This document shows positions 43,828-52,451 of a stretch of DNA of 64,000 bases, in pieces. Where the stretch lies: the NCBI GenBank assembly GCA_030731745.1, contig JANQTJ010000015.1, forward strand, positions 62,001 to 126,000, given 5' to 3'. Below the pieces are notes generated by a model. It was not told the origin of the DNA and searched no databases. It saw nothing but the letters and a program-made list of their open reading frames with translations. A program made the translations under genes and the position numbers. The DNA is from Flaviramulus sp. (GTDB lineage Bacteria > Bacteroidota > Bacteroidia > Flavobacteriales > Flavobacteriaceae). Positions within the stretch are counted from its first letter, which is position 1; the number at the start of each line of letters is the position of its first letter.

Positions 43828-46638
43828 TTGAAACCGACTAAAAACTCATTACAAGTATATATTCTTTTTTTATTTACTAGCATACTAATTTCTCAAGAAC
43901 GCCCACCAATTGAGATTTTTTCACCTAAAGATTATGGAGGAGAAACCCAAAATTGGTCTATTACTCAATCAAAAGAAAAATACATCTATGTTGCAAATAA
44001 TAAAGGTCTATTGGAATATAATGGCTCTAATTGGCAACTGTATTTATCTCCAAATGAAACAATAATTCGATCTGTTAAAGAGATTGATGATCTAATTTAT
44101 ACTGGTGCCAATAGTGAATTTGGATATTGGAAACGTAATGATCAAGGCATATTATTTTACACATCCCTATCTAAAACTCTTGATATTGAATTTCTTGAAG
44201 ATGAAGAATTTTGGAATATTGTTAATATTGATGATTATATATTATTTCAATCACTAAAAAGAATATACATCTACAATAAATCAAATAATTCTTATTCTAA
44301 AATAGATTCTGAAACTATAATCTATAAAATATTTAAAGTTGATGAAATTATCTATTTCCAAAAAACTAAGGATGGTGTTTATAAAATAGAAAATGGAGAA
44401 GCAAAATTAGTTTCAAACAACCTCATTTTACAAAATAACAGACTTGTTAATGTTTTTAATAAAGGTGATAATCTTTTAATTGAAACCGAAAATAATGGTT
44501 TTTACATATTAGAAAATGATTTACTTAAAAAATGGGAAATAAGTGCCAATGAAAAACTTTCTGAAATAAGTGTTTTTAGAAGTATTCAATTAAAAGATAG
44601 AAGTTTTATTTTAGGAACAAGGTCTAATGGTGTATTTCATTTAACAGAAGATGGCGTTATAGATTACAATTTAGATATTATTCATGGCTTGAGTAACAAC
44701 ACAGTTCATGGTGTTTTTGAAGATGCAGAAAACAATATTTGGCTAGCTTTAGAAAACGGTATTAACTGTATAAATATTAAGTCGCCTTTTAGAATATATA
44801 CTGATAAAGAGGGTAAAATAGGCACCGTTTACGCTTCAATAGTTCATAATAACAATTTATACTTAGGAACAAATCAAGGCTTATTCTATAAAGAGCTAGG
44901 CTTAAATGAAGACTTTAAAATAGTTGAAAATATTCAAGAAGCAGTTTGGTGTTTAGTTAATATAGAAGGTGAATTGTTTTGCGGTCATGACACTGGAACA
45001 TCTATAGTGAAAAATAATAAATCTGAAAAAATTGCAGGTACACAGCAAGGCACTTGGTCTATAAAACCAATAGAAGGGAGAAAAGATTTGCTTTTGCAAG
45101 GAAGCTATAATGGGTTATATGTTTTACAAAAAACAAATGATAAATGGCTATTTAGAAATAAAATTAAAGGATTTGATAGATCTAGTAAATTTTTTGAGTT
45201 TTTCAATAATTACATTTTTGTAAGCCATGAGTATAAAGGGGTTTTTAAAATTAAAATGGATAAAGATTTTAATACAGCTATAACTGTTGAAAAAAATTCA
45301 TCAATCAATAATGAAATTAATTCTAGTATAATTAAATATAATGATCAATTACTTTATGCTTATAAAGAAGGAATTTACAAATATGATAGTATCAAAAATG
45401 ATTTTTTAAGAGACACGTTTTTAAGTCAACTATTTAAAAAAGAAGAATACACCTCTGGTAAACTTTTATTCAATGAAAAAGCAAATACACTCTGGAGTTT
45501 TTCTGAAAAAGAGCTAAATTATTTATCTCTAGGAAAACTTAGCAATACACCAAAAATTAATAAAATACCTTTTTCTAAATCTTTACCTAGAGGGCTTACT
45601 GGTTATGAAAACATCTCAAATATTACAAATAAAAAATATTTAATAGGAACATCTAATGGTTTCATTCTTTTAGACTTAGACAAACAACAAAATAAAAACT
45701 ATAATATAAAAATAAATTCAATACTGACTCATAGCATAAGTTCACCTACACATATCATAAATAAAACAAGTAAAGGCTACTTTGAGAATAAAGAAAATAA
45801 TATTGAATTCTATTTTAGTGTACCAGAATTTGAAAAATATTTAGATACAGAATTTCAATATAAATTAGAAGGCATTTACGATAATTGGAGCGATTGGTCT
45901 GCAAATTCTTCAACATTATTTGAAAATCTACCATATGGAGACTATGAGTTTAAAATAAGAGCTAAAATTGGAAATACTATTTCAAATAATATAGCATCTT
46001 ATAATTTTAATATTAAAAGACCTTGGTATTTATCAAATTTGATGATAATAATTTATATTCTATCAATTTTACTTTTCTCATTATTAATGCACAATATTTA
46101 TAAAAGATATTATAAGAAACAACGTGAAAAATTATTGCAAAAAACTGTAAGAGAGTTAGAATTGAAAGAATTAGAAAACAAACAGCAACTTATGCGATTT
46201 AACAATGATAAACTCAGACAGGATATTGAAAGCAAAAATAGAGAATTAGGCATTTCAACAATGAGCTTAATAAAAAAGAATGAGTTTCTAAATACCATAA
46301 AAAAAGAATTGCAAAATATAGAAGATGGAAAAAACATCAAAAAGGTTATTAAAATTATTGATAAAAATTTAAACAATAATGATGACTGGTATTTATTTGA
46401 AGAAGCATTTAACAATGCTGATAAAGATTTCCTCAAAAAGATAAAAAGCTTTCATCCTACCCTAACATCAAACGATCTAAGACTTTGCGCCTATTTAAGA
46501 CTCAATTTATCATCTAAAGAAATAGCACCATTACTTAATATTTCACCAAGAAGTGTCGAGGTTAAACGTTATAGATTAAGAAAAAAGATGGATTTAGCTC
46601 ATGAAGCTAGCTTAACAGATTATATTTTAAAAATATAA
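43828..46638 (+). CDS. Membrane-spanning sensor regulator (Reg_prop/Y_Y_Y, LuxR-type HTH)
   Basis: A 936-residue one-piece regulator. A signal-like segment (about 1-23) leads into a periplasmic beta-propeller with two-component-regulator repeats (about 30-640; for example HGLSNNTVHGVFEDAENNIW) and a Y_Y_Y domain (about 650-730). One membrane helix follows (about 734-756), then a cytoplasmic coiled coil (about 760-835) and a C-terminal LuxR-type HTH (882-928, SSKEIAPLLNISPRSVEVKR). There is no histidine kinase or receiver domain, so it would act on DNA directly from the membrane. Start is TTG; no closer ATG fits. It stands just upstream of the glucan operon and is its most likely activator. 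Confidence 0.87.
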   Translation: MKPTKNSLQVYILFLFTSILISQERPPIEIFSPKDYGGETQNWSITQSKEKYIYVANNKGLLEYNGSNWQLYLSPNETIIRSVKEIDDLIYTGANSEFGYWKRNDQGILFYTSLSKTLDIEFLEDEEFWNIVNIDDYILFQSLKRIYIYNKSNNSYSKIDSETIIYKIFKVDEIIYFQKTKDGVYKIENGEAKLVSNNLILQNNRLVNVFNKGDNLLIETENNGFYILENDLLKKWEISANEKLSEISVFRSIQLKDRSFILGTRSNGVFHLTEDGVIDYNLDIIHGLSNNTVHGVFEDAENNIWLALENGINCINIKSPFRIYTDKEGKIGTVYASIVHNNNLYLGTNQGLFYKELGLNEDFKIVENIQEAVWCLVNIEGELFCGHDTGTSIVKNNKSEKIAGTQQGTWSIKPIEGRKDLLLQGSYNGLYVLQKTNDKWLFRNKIKGFDRSSKFFEFFNNYIFVSHEYKGVFKIKMDKDFNTAITVEKNSSINNEINSSIIKYNDQLLYAYKEGIYKYDSIKNDFLRDTFLSQLFKKEEYTSGKLLFNEKANTLWSFSEKELNYLSLGKLSNTPKINKIPFSKSLPRGLTGYENISNITNKKYLIGTSNGFILLDLDKQQNKNYNIKINSILTHSISSPTHIINKTSKGYFENKENNIEFYFSVPEFEKYLDTEFQYKLEGIYDNWSDWSANSSTLFENLPYGDYEFKIRAKIGNTISNNIASYNFNIKRPWYLSNLMIIIYILSILLFSLLMHNIYKRYYKKQREKLLQKTVRELELKELENKQQLMRFNNDKLRQDIESKNRELGISTMSLIKKNEFLNTIKKELQNIEDGKNIKKVIKIIDKNLNNNDDWYLFEEAFNNADKDFLKKIKSFHPTLTSNDLRLCAYLRLNLSSKEIAPLLNISPRSVEVKRYRLRKKMDLAHEASLTDYILKI

Positions 46639-46948
46639 CAATACAACAAACTAGAAAATTACCTATACATTAACACAACAAATAACGTATTTTTAGTAAA
46701 TCTGTTAAATTTGAATAATTAATTAAAATTTAAAAAGGAATAGGCTTTATTGCTTAATTACCAATTAAATCAATAAATTATTGCTGTGTATGTTTTTTGT
46801 TGAGGTGTTTTTTAAACAGATGATAATCTATTTGCTAAATTTATAAAATTAAGATTGACCAACAAAACCAAAACTTTATATAGTTAACCTTATTTGGTTC
46901 AATGCATAAAAATTATTTTAATGACCAACTTTTAAATTAAATAAAACT
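46639..46948 (+). promoter_or_regulatory. Likely control region of the glucan operon
   Basis: These 310 bases hold no ORF. An inverted repeat, AACCAAA (46866-46872) and TTTGGTT (46893-46899), with a 20-base spacer lies 50-80 bases before the operon ATG. It could be an operator for the LuxR-type HTH regulator, by position only. Confidence 0.3.
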
Positions 46949-49900
46949 ATGAAAAACAATTTTCTAAGATTAGTACTCTTCTTATTTACTTCACTGGCCT
47001 TTGCTCAGACTGCAAAAGTATCTGTAGTAAATAGTGATGATGGGATGAAATTAGCAGTGAATGGAAAAGATTTTATGATTAATGGTATGAATTGGGATTA
47101 CATTCCAATCGGCACCAATACCATTAATGCTGAATTCTGGAAAAAATCTGATGATATAATCAAAGCAGGGCTTGATTCTGAAATGTCACTTCTTAAAAAC
47201 ATGAATGTAAATGTAATACGCCAGTACACTGGAGTACCAGCAAGATGGATTAAATACATTTACGAAAACTATGGTATTTACACCATGTTAAATCACTCAT
47301 TTGGACGATATGGGTTAACCATAGATGGTGTTTGGACTCCAATAACGTTGTATGACGATCCTAGAACTGCAGAATTTTTAATGACTGAAGTTGAAAACTT
47401 AGTTAAAGAATACAAAAACACGCCTGGACTACTTATGTACCTGTTAGGTAATGAAAATAACTACGGTCTTTTTTGGCAAGGAGCAGAAACTGAAGATTTT
47501 CCAGATGATGAACAAGAAAAAATCTTCATAGGCGAATCGCGTGGAAGACCTATGTATAAGTTAATGAATGAGGCTGCATTAAAAATAAAATCTATTGATG
47601 GGTCTCATCCAGTAGCAATTTGTAATGGTGATACTTTATTTATTGACATCATAGCAGAAGAATGTAAAGATGTTGATATATATGGTACCAACATGTATCG
47701 TGGAGTGTCATTTGGAAATGCATTTCAAGAGGTAAAAGAAAAATTAAATAAACCAATAATGTTTACTGAATTTGGTTCTGATGCTTTTAACGCTATTTCT
47801 AATCAAGAAGACCAAAAAATGCAGGCTTATTATATGGTTAATAACTGGAAAGAGATATACGAAAATGCTGCTGGTTTAGGGAAATCTGACAACTCTATCG
47901 GAGGTTTTACATTTCAGTTTTCTGATGGTTGGTGGAAAGCTGGATTTGATGACAGAAAAGATGCTGATACACAACAAACAGAATCAACTTGGAATGCTGG
48001 TGGTTATACATTAGATGAAGCATACCCTGGGGCTAATAACATGAATGAAGAGTGGTTTGGAATTTGTGCAAAAGGACCAACTAACGAAAGAGGTTTGTAC
48101 GATTTATTCCCAAGAGCAGCTTATTATGCTCTAAAAGAAGCTCATCAATTAAATCCATATGCTGAGGGTATTGATGGTGATTTTGTTAGAAATTATTTTA
48201 AAAACATCTCCTTAATGGAAGCTGTTTTAAAAGGACGAGGTGATAAAGCGGCTTTAATAGGAGAAAGTTCCGGAAAAATTAAACTTAGTAATTTAAGAGC
48301 TGAATTTACAACTTTTAATACAGGAGGGACTTTAATTACTACTCCAGACGCAGTGGATCCTACTAGTCAAACTTATCCAAATGAATTAGGTTTTGATCAT
48401 ATGCAATCTTATTTTATCGGCGTAGAAGGAGCTCCTTCTCCAAATATGAAAGCTAATGTGAATTTTAATATTTTAGGCAATGTTGCAGAAAATCCTATTG
48501 ACGAAATATTTTATGAAAACAGAGGAAGGCGATTTGCTGTAAACACTGATGAAGGTAATGTTGATGTTTTTGATCAAAATAGAGTTCAAATTTATAATGC
48601 AGAATATGAATGGAATACAAAAGAATTTGATTTAAGAGGATTTTACAGAACAGGTCATTATCACTGGGGTTATGAAGGAGATTTCTTTGGATTATATCCA
48701 GAGGCTAATTATGGCCCTAATTTAGATATTTACAATGGTGAGATATTAGGAGCTGAGATAGATGGTAAAGGCGCTTTAGATGGGTTAAAAGCCGCTTTTG
48801 GTCCACAGTTATGGTGGGGAGCTAATCCAGCTATTTTATTAAAATACCGAACAAAAATCGGCAAATATGATGTGACTGGTGTATTCCATGAAGATATCGA
48901 TGATATTGGTGCTGTTGTTACTTCTATCGCTATACCTATGCCAAGAACAAGAAGAGCAACCATACACATCGAAAGAGATTTTGGAAATGTGAATTTTGAA
49001 ATTGGTGGTATTTGGGGTGGTCAACCATTAAACGGAAGAGATTTTCAAATTGCCGAAGGTGGTCCTGGAAATTATGTGATTCTTGAAGATAAAATTCAAT
49101 CAAGAGATAATTGGGGAGCTAAAGCTAAAATCGAATTTTCAAAAGGAAGATTTAACTGGTATGCTCAAGGTGCGGCGATGGGACTTGTTGCTAATGGTGG
49201 TGCAGATGCAACTAGAACATTTACAGGTTGGCATTTAAAAGATAGCGGAAGCGGAAATCAAACAAATTTCTTAACAGGTTTCACATACTTAATAGGAGAT
49301 TTACAAATAGCTCCAAACTTTTTATGGCAAAAACCAATTGTTGGCGCTATACCAAATGATGTACAATCACCAGGAAGACTGAGAAATGTATTTGATGATC
49401 CATTTGCCGTAAGAGCAAATAGAGAAACAACTGCTGGTGAAATTTTATTTAGTTACGACCCAACTCCTGGTACTTGGATGTACGAATGGGATAATGATAG
49501 AGCTGAAGACGCGAAATTTGCAATGAATTTTGGTTTCGTCTTCCGTCATCATCCTACAGCGCAAGATGCTGCGATAGGTTTTTTAAGTAATCGTACGTTG
49601 TTTGCGTTCCCTAATTCAGCGCCAGCTAGAGATTTATGGGAAGCCCATACTAGGATAGTATCTAAAGTACATCCAGATTTAGGTGTTATAGCTAATTTTT
49701 ATGCTGGAAATGGACAGGCTAATGGTAGTGATCCTAGAATGATTCAACGTGTTGGAGGTGATATTAGATTAATTTATAATAAAATCAAACTAACTCATAC
49801 ATTTAAAATTAATGATTGGGGACCATTCGATTATCATAGAGATTTCAACTTAACATATCCAGTGCAATTAATGTTAGATTTATCAACAACACTTGGAAAA

Positions 49901-50098
49901 CCAGATTGGTTTATTTTACCTGGCACTCAAGTTGGTATTCGTGGTACTTGGCGTTCTATGGATCAAAATTCTCCAAGGTTTTCTCCAAATCAAACACCAT
50001 CTGAATTCGCTACATCTCCAACAATTAGTCCAGTAGGATTTCCTAATGGAAGCGAATGGGAAATTAGAACATATGTACATATTAATATTGGAAAATAA
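46949..50098 (+). CDS. Exported TIM-barrel glycosidase fused to a predicted outer-membrane beta-barrel
   Basis: A 1049-residue protein with signal peptide 1-20 (SLAFAQ). Residues about 30-400 are a clan-A TIM-barrel glycosidase of the GH2-catalytic/GH5-like type: FMINGMNWDYIPIG near 43, acid/base candidate Glu169 in LLGNENNYG, and nucleophile candidate Glu274 in IMFTEFGSDAF. From about 430 to the end (620 residues) the sequence is a run of alternating beta strands with Gly- and Asn-rich turns (KYDVTGVFHEDID, RFNWYAQGAAMGLV, DLQIAPNFLWQKP), ending EIRTYVHINIGK. That looks like a porin-type barrel, not a binding domain. It heads the glucan surface operon, so it could cut glucan at the surface and let products through. 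The specificity is inferred from context. Confidence 0.75.
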   Translation: MKNNFLRLVLFLFTSLAFAQTAKVSVVNSDDGMKLAVNGKDFMINGMNWDYIPIGTNTINAEFWKKSDDIIKAGLDSEMSLLKNMNVNVIRQYTGVPARWIKYIYENYGIYTMLNHSFGRYGLTIDGVWTPITLYDDPRTAEFLMTEVENLVKEYKNTPGLLMYLLGNENNYGLFWQGAETEDFPDDEQEKIFIGESRGRPMYKLMNEAALKIKSIDGSHPVAICNGDTLFIDIIAEECKDVDIYGTNMYRGVSFGNAFQEVKEKLNKPIMFTEFGSDAFNAISNQEDQKMQAYYMVNNWKEIYENAAGLGKSDNSIGGFTFQFSDGWWKAGFDDRKDADTQQTESTWNAGGYTLDEAYPGANNMNEEWFGICAKGPTNERGLYDLFPRAAYYALKEAHQLNPYAEGIDGDFVRNYFKNISLMEAVLKGRGDKAALIGESSGKIKLSNLRAEFTTFNTGGTLITTPDAVDPTSQTYPNELGFDHMQSYFIGVEGAPSPNMKANVNFNILGNVAENPIDEIFYENRGRRFAVNTDEGNVDVFDQNRVQIYNAEYEWNTKEFDLRGFYRTGHYHWGYEGDFFGLYPEANYGPNLDIYNGEILGAEIDGKGALDGLKAAFGPQLWWGANPAILLKYRTKIGKYDVTGVFHEDIDDIGAVVTSIAIPMPRTRRATIHIERDFGNVNFEIGGIWGGQPLNGRDFQIAEGGPGNYVILEDKIQSRDNWGAKAKIEFSKGRFNWYAQGAAMGLVANGGADATRTFTGWHLKDSGSGNQTNFLTGFTYLIGDLQIAPNFLWQKPIVGAIPNDVQSPGRLRNVFDDPFAVRANRETTAGEILFSYDPTPGTWMYEWDNDRAEDAKFAMNFGFVFRHHPTAQDAAIGFLSNRTLFAFPNSAPARDLWEAHTRIVSKVHPDLGVIANFYAGNGQANGSDPRMIQRVGGDIRLIYNKIKLTHTFKINDWGPFDYHRDFNLTYPVQLMLDLSTTLGKPDWFILPGTQVGIRGTWRSMDQNSPRFSPNQTPSEFATSPTISPVGFPNGSEWEIRTYVHINIGK

Positions 50099-50110
50099 AA
50101 AATTAGAAAA

Positions 50111-51508
50111 ATGAAAAATAGAAAATTAATTTATTCGAAAATCACACTTCTTTTTGGTTTGCTTTTCATAGCGAATACAAGTTGTGAAAGAGAATTATCT
50201 CCACAATCGGGATTAGCAGGTAACTCTACATCAGGAGATGTTTTTATAGATGGCTTTACAGGCGGTTTAGATTATTTCCCGTTTGGCGGATCATACTTAG
50301 ATGCTTTTTCAGTAGATACTGATAATAAATATAGTGGAAGTTCTTCCATGAGATTTGATGTTCCTAATGTTGGAGATCCTGCAGGAGCTTATGCAGGTGC
50401 CATCTTTCGTTTAGAATCTGGTAGAGATTTAACAGGTTATGATGCTTTAACATTTTGGGCTAAAGGCACCAAAGCTGGTTTGATAAATGAAATTGGATTT
50501 GGAACTGATTTTGGAGAAAACAAATATCAAGTTAGTATGTCTCTTCAATTAACTACTAATTGGAGAAAATATGTGATTCCAATTCCAGACGCAACCAAAT
50601 TAATACAAGAAAGAGGTTTGTTTTGGTATGCTGAAGGACCAGAAAACGGAATAGGCTATAGTTTTTGGATTGATGAACTAAAGTTTGAAAAACTAGGAAC
50701 TATTGCACAACCACAACCTGCTATTTCGGATGGTGCTGATAAATCAGAAACAGCTTTTACTGGTGTAGATATAGCAATAACTGGATTAACTCAGACATTT
50801 AATCTGGAATCTGGTGAAAATGTAACTGTAAATGCAGCACCTTCATATTTTAATTTTAAATCTTCAAATGAAGAAGTTGGATTTATAAACGAATCTGGTG
50901 TTGTTACAATTATAGGAGAAGGTACAACAACCATAACAGCATCGTTAGGTGGGGTTTTAGCAAAAGGATCATTAGAACTTTCTTCAAGAGGAGGTTTTGA
51001 TTTAGCACCAATACCGACAAGAGATCCTAGTAAGGTTATTTCTATTTACAGTGATACCTATACAAATGTTCCTGTTGACTTCTTTAATGGATTCTGGGAA
51101 CCTTTTCAAACAACTCAATCTTCTGAGTTTGCGATCGGAGGTAATAACATGATAAATTATACCAATTTCAACTTTGTTGGTAATCAGTTTGCTAATCCTA
51201 CTGTAGATGCAACTCAAAAATCTAATGTACACGTTAATATGTACATTCCAAATAGTGTACCTGCAAACATGGATTTCTTAATAACTCTTGTAGATTTTGG
51301 TCCAGACCAAGCAGATGGTGGTGGTGATGATACTAGACAGCAAGTGTTTTTTGATAAATCTCTTTGGGTTCCTGATACATGGATTACATTAGAATTTCCT
51401 GTCACGATGGATAACAAAAACAATATTGGACTTATTATTTATGAAAACATTAATTTTTCATCACTAAGTAATTGGTATTTAGATAATGTATATTTCTATG
51501 AAGATTAA
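50111..51508 (+). CDS. CBM-containing surface lipoprotein
   Basis: A 465-residue lipoprotein (lipid site Cys25 in ANTSCERE). Residues about 42-195 form a beta-sandwich like CBM11/CBM-type modules (YSGSSSMRFDVPNVG, LTGYDALTFWAKG, YSFWIDELKFE). Residues about 205-293 look like an Ig-like/BIG2 domain (VTIIGEGTTTITASL). Residues about 300-465 are another CBM-like sandwich ending NWYLDNVYFYED. No catalytic residues were found. A role in holding glucan at the cell surface is likely. It starts 12 bases after the barrel fusion and precedes GH16 by 30 bases. Confidence 0.8.
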   Translation: MKNRKLIYSKITLLFGLLFIANTSCERELSPQSGLAGNSTSGDVFIDGFTGGLDYFPFGGSYLDAFSVDTDNKYSGSSSMRFDVPNVGDPAGAYAGAIFRLESGRDLTGYDALTFWAKGTKAGLINEIGFGTDFGENKYQVSMSLQLTTNWRKYVIPIPDATKLIQERGLFWYAEGPENGIGYSFWIDELKFEKLGTIAQPQPAISDGADKSETAFTGVDIAITGLTQTFNLESGENVTVNAAPSYFNFKSSNEEVGFINESGVVTIIGEGTTTITASLGGVLAKGSLELSSRGGFDLAPIPTRDPSKVISIYSDTYTNVPVDFFNGFWEPFQTTQSSEFAIGGNNMINYTNFNFVGNQFANPTVDATQKSNVHVNMYIPNSVPANMDFLITLVDFGPDQADGGGDDTRQQVFFDKSLWVPDTWITLEFPVTMDNKNNIGLIIYENINFSSLSNWYLDNVYFYED

Positions 51509-51538
51509 TTCTGCATTTAGATTTTAAAAATTAATAAA

Positions 51539-52435
51539 ATGAATTTAAAAAACACAATGATAATGAAAACAAAAATCTTTAAGCAGAACCTATTACATAG
51601 AAATGTAAACTTAATATTTGGGGTTCTTAGTCTTACATTTTTGGTCTTTTTTACCGTTACTAGCTGTTCAACTAGCGAAACACAAACGGTAACTAATTTC
51701 AATACTATTACCATGCAAGATGAATTTGATGTTGAAGGTGCTCCAAATAGTGAAATTTGGACATATGATATTGGTAGAGGTAATAATGGATGGGGTAATA
51801 ATGAATTACAATACTACACTGATAGTTCTGAAAATGTTTCGGTACAAAACGGATACTTAATAATAACTGCACAAAAGGAAGATTTCCAAGGAGCTTCATA
51901 TACGTCGGCAAGAATATTAACTAAAGACTTATTCGAACAGAAATATGGTCGTTTTGAAGCCCGTATTAGATTGCCATGGGGACAAGGTATGTGGCCTGCT
52001 TTCTGGTTATTAGGTGCGAATTCTGATGAAGTTACCTGGCCTGCATGTGGAGAAATAGATATTATGGAAAACCGCGGGCAAGAACCTACATTAATTAATG
52101 GTAGTTTACATGGACCAGGTTATTCAGCTGGAGAAGCTATTACAAAGGCTTATACCTTACAGAATTCTCGTTTTGATACAGATTTCCACATTTTTGGAAT
52201 AGAATGGGGCCCAGGATATATAAACTATTATGTTGATGATGTATTATATAACCAAATTACACCAGAAGATGTAACTGGAGAATGGATTTTTGATGATCAA
52301 CCATTCTATATAATAATGAATGTTGCTGTAGGTGGAAATTATGTGGGTTCACCTAATAACGAAACCGTATTCCCACAAACCATGCTTGTAGATTATGTTC
52401 GTGTTTACAAAGCAGAAATATTTAATAATAACTAA
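51539..52435 (+). CDS. GH16 endo-beta-1,3-glucanase (laminarinase-type) lipoprotein
   Basis: A 298-residue lipoprotein with lipobox VTSC (Cys43 by this start; internal ATGs at 51557 and 51563 would shorten the signal segment). The GH16 jelly roll spans about 58-292. The active-site strand GEIDIMENRG gives nucleophile Glu172, Asp174 and acid/base Glu177, in the form typical of bacterial laminarinases. Substrate-cleft markers GWGNNELQYYT and MWPAFWLLG are also present. It would cut internal beta-1,3 bonds of laminarin-like glucan at the surface. It is the clearest evidence for the substrate of this locus. Confidence 0.95.
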   Translation: MNLKNTMIMKTKIFKQNLLHRNVNLIFGVLSLTFLVFFTVTSCSTSETQTVTNFNTITMQDEFDVEGAPNSEIWTYDIGRGNNGWGNNELQYYTDSSENVSVQNGYLIITAQKEDFQGASYTSARILTKDLFEQKYGRFEARIRLPWGQGMWPAFWLLGANSDEVTWPACGEIDIMENRGQEPTLINGSLHGPGYSAGEAITKAYTLQNSRFDTDFHIFGIEWGPGYINYYVDDVLYNQITPEDVTGEWIFDDQPFYIIMNVAVGGNYVGSPNNETVFPQTMLVDYVRVYKAEIFNNN

Positions 52436-52451
52436 ACAAAAAAATAAGATT

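Noticed and set aside
46110-46436. Minus-strand Ser/Phe-rich ORF within the regulator gene, and similar shadows across the track
   Set aside because: They lie antisense to strongly supported coding regions and have low-complexity compositions typical of reverse-frame reading.
52395-52451. ORF-track start of the PKD-CBM lipoprotein
   Set aside because: It lies inside the GH16 gene and puts 19 residues before a perfect lipoprotein signal that begins at 52452.
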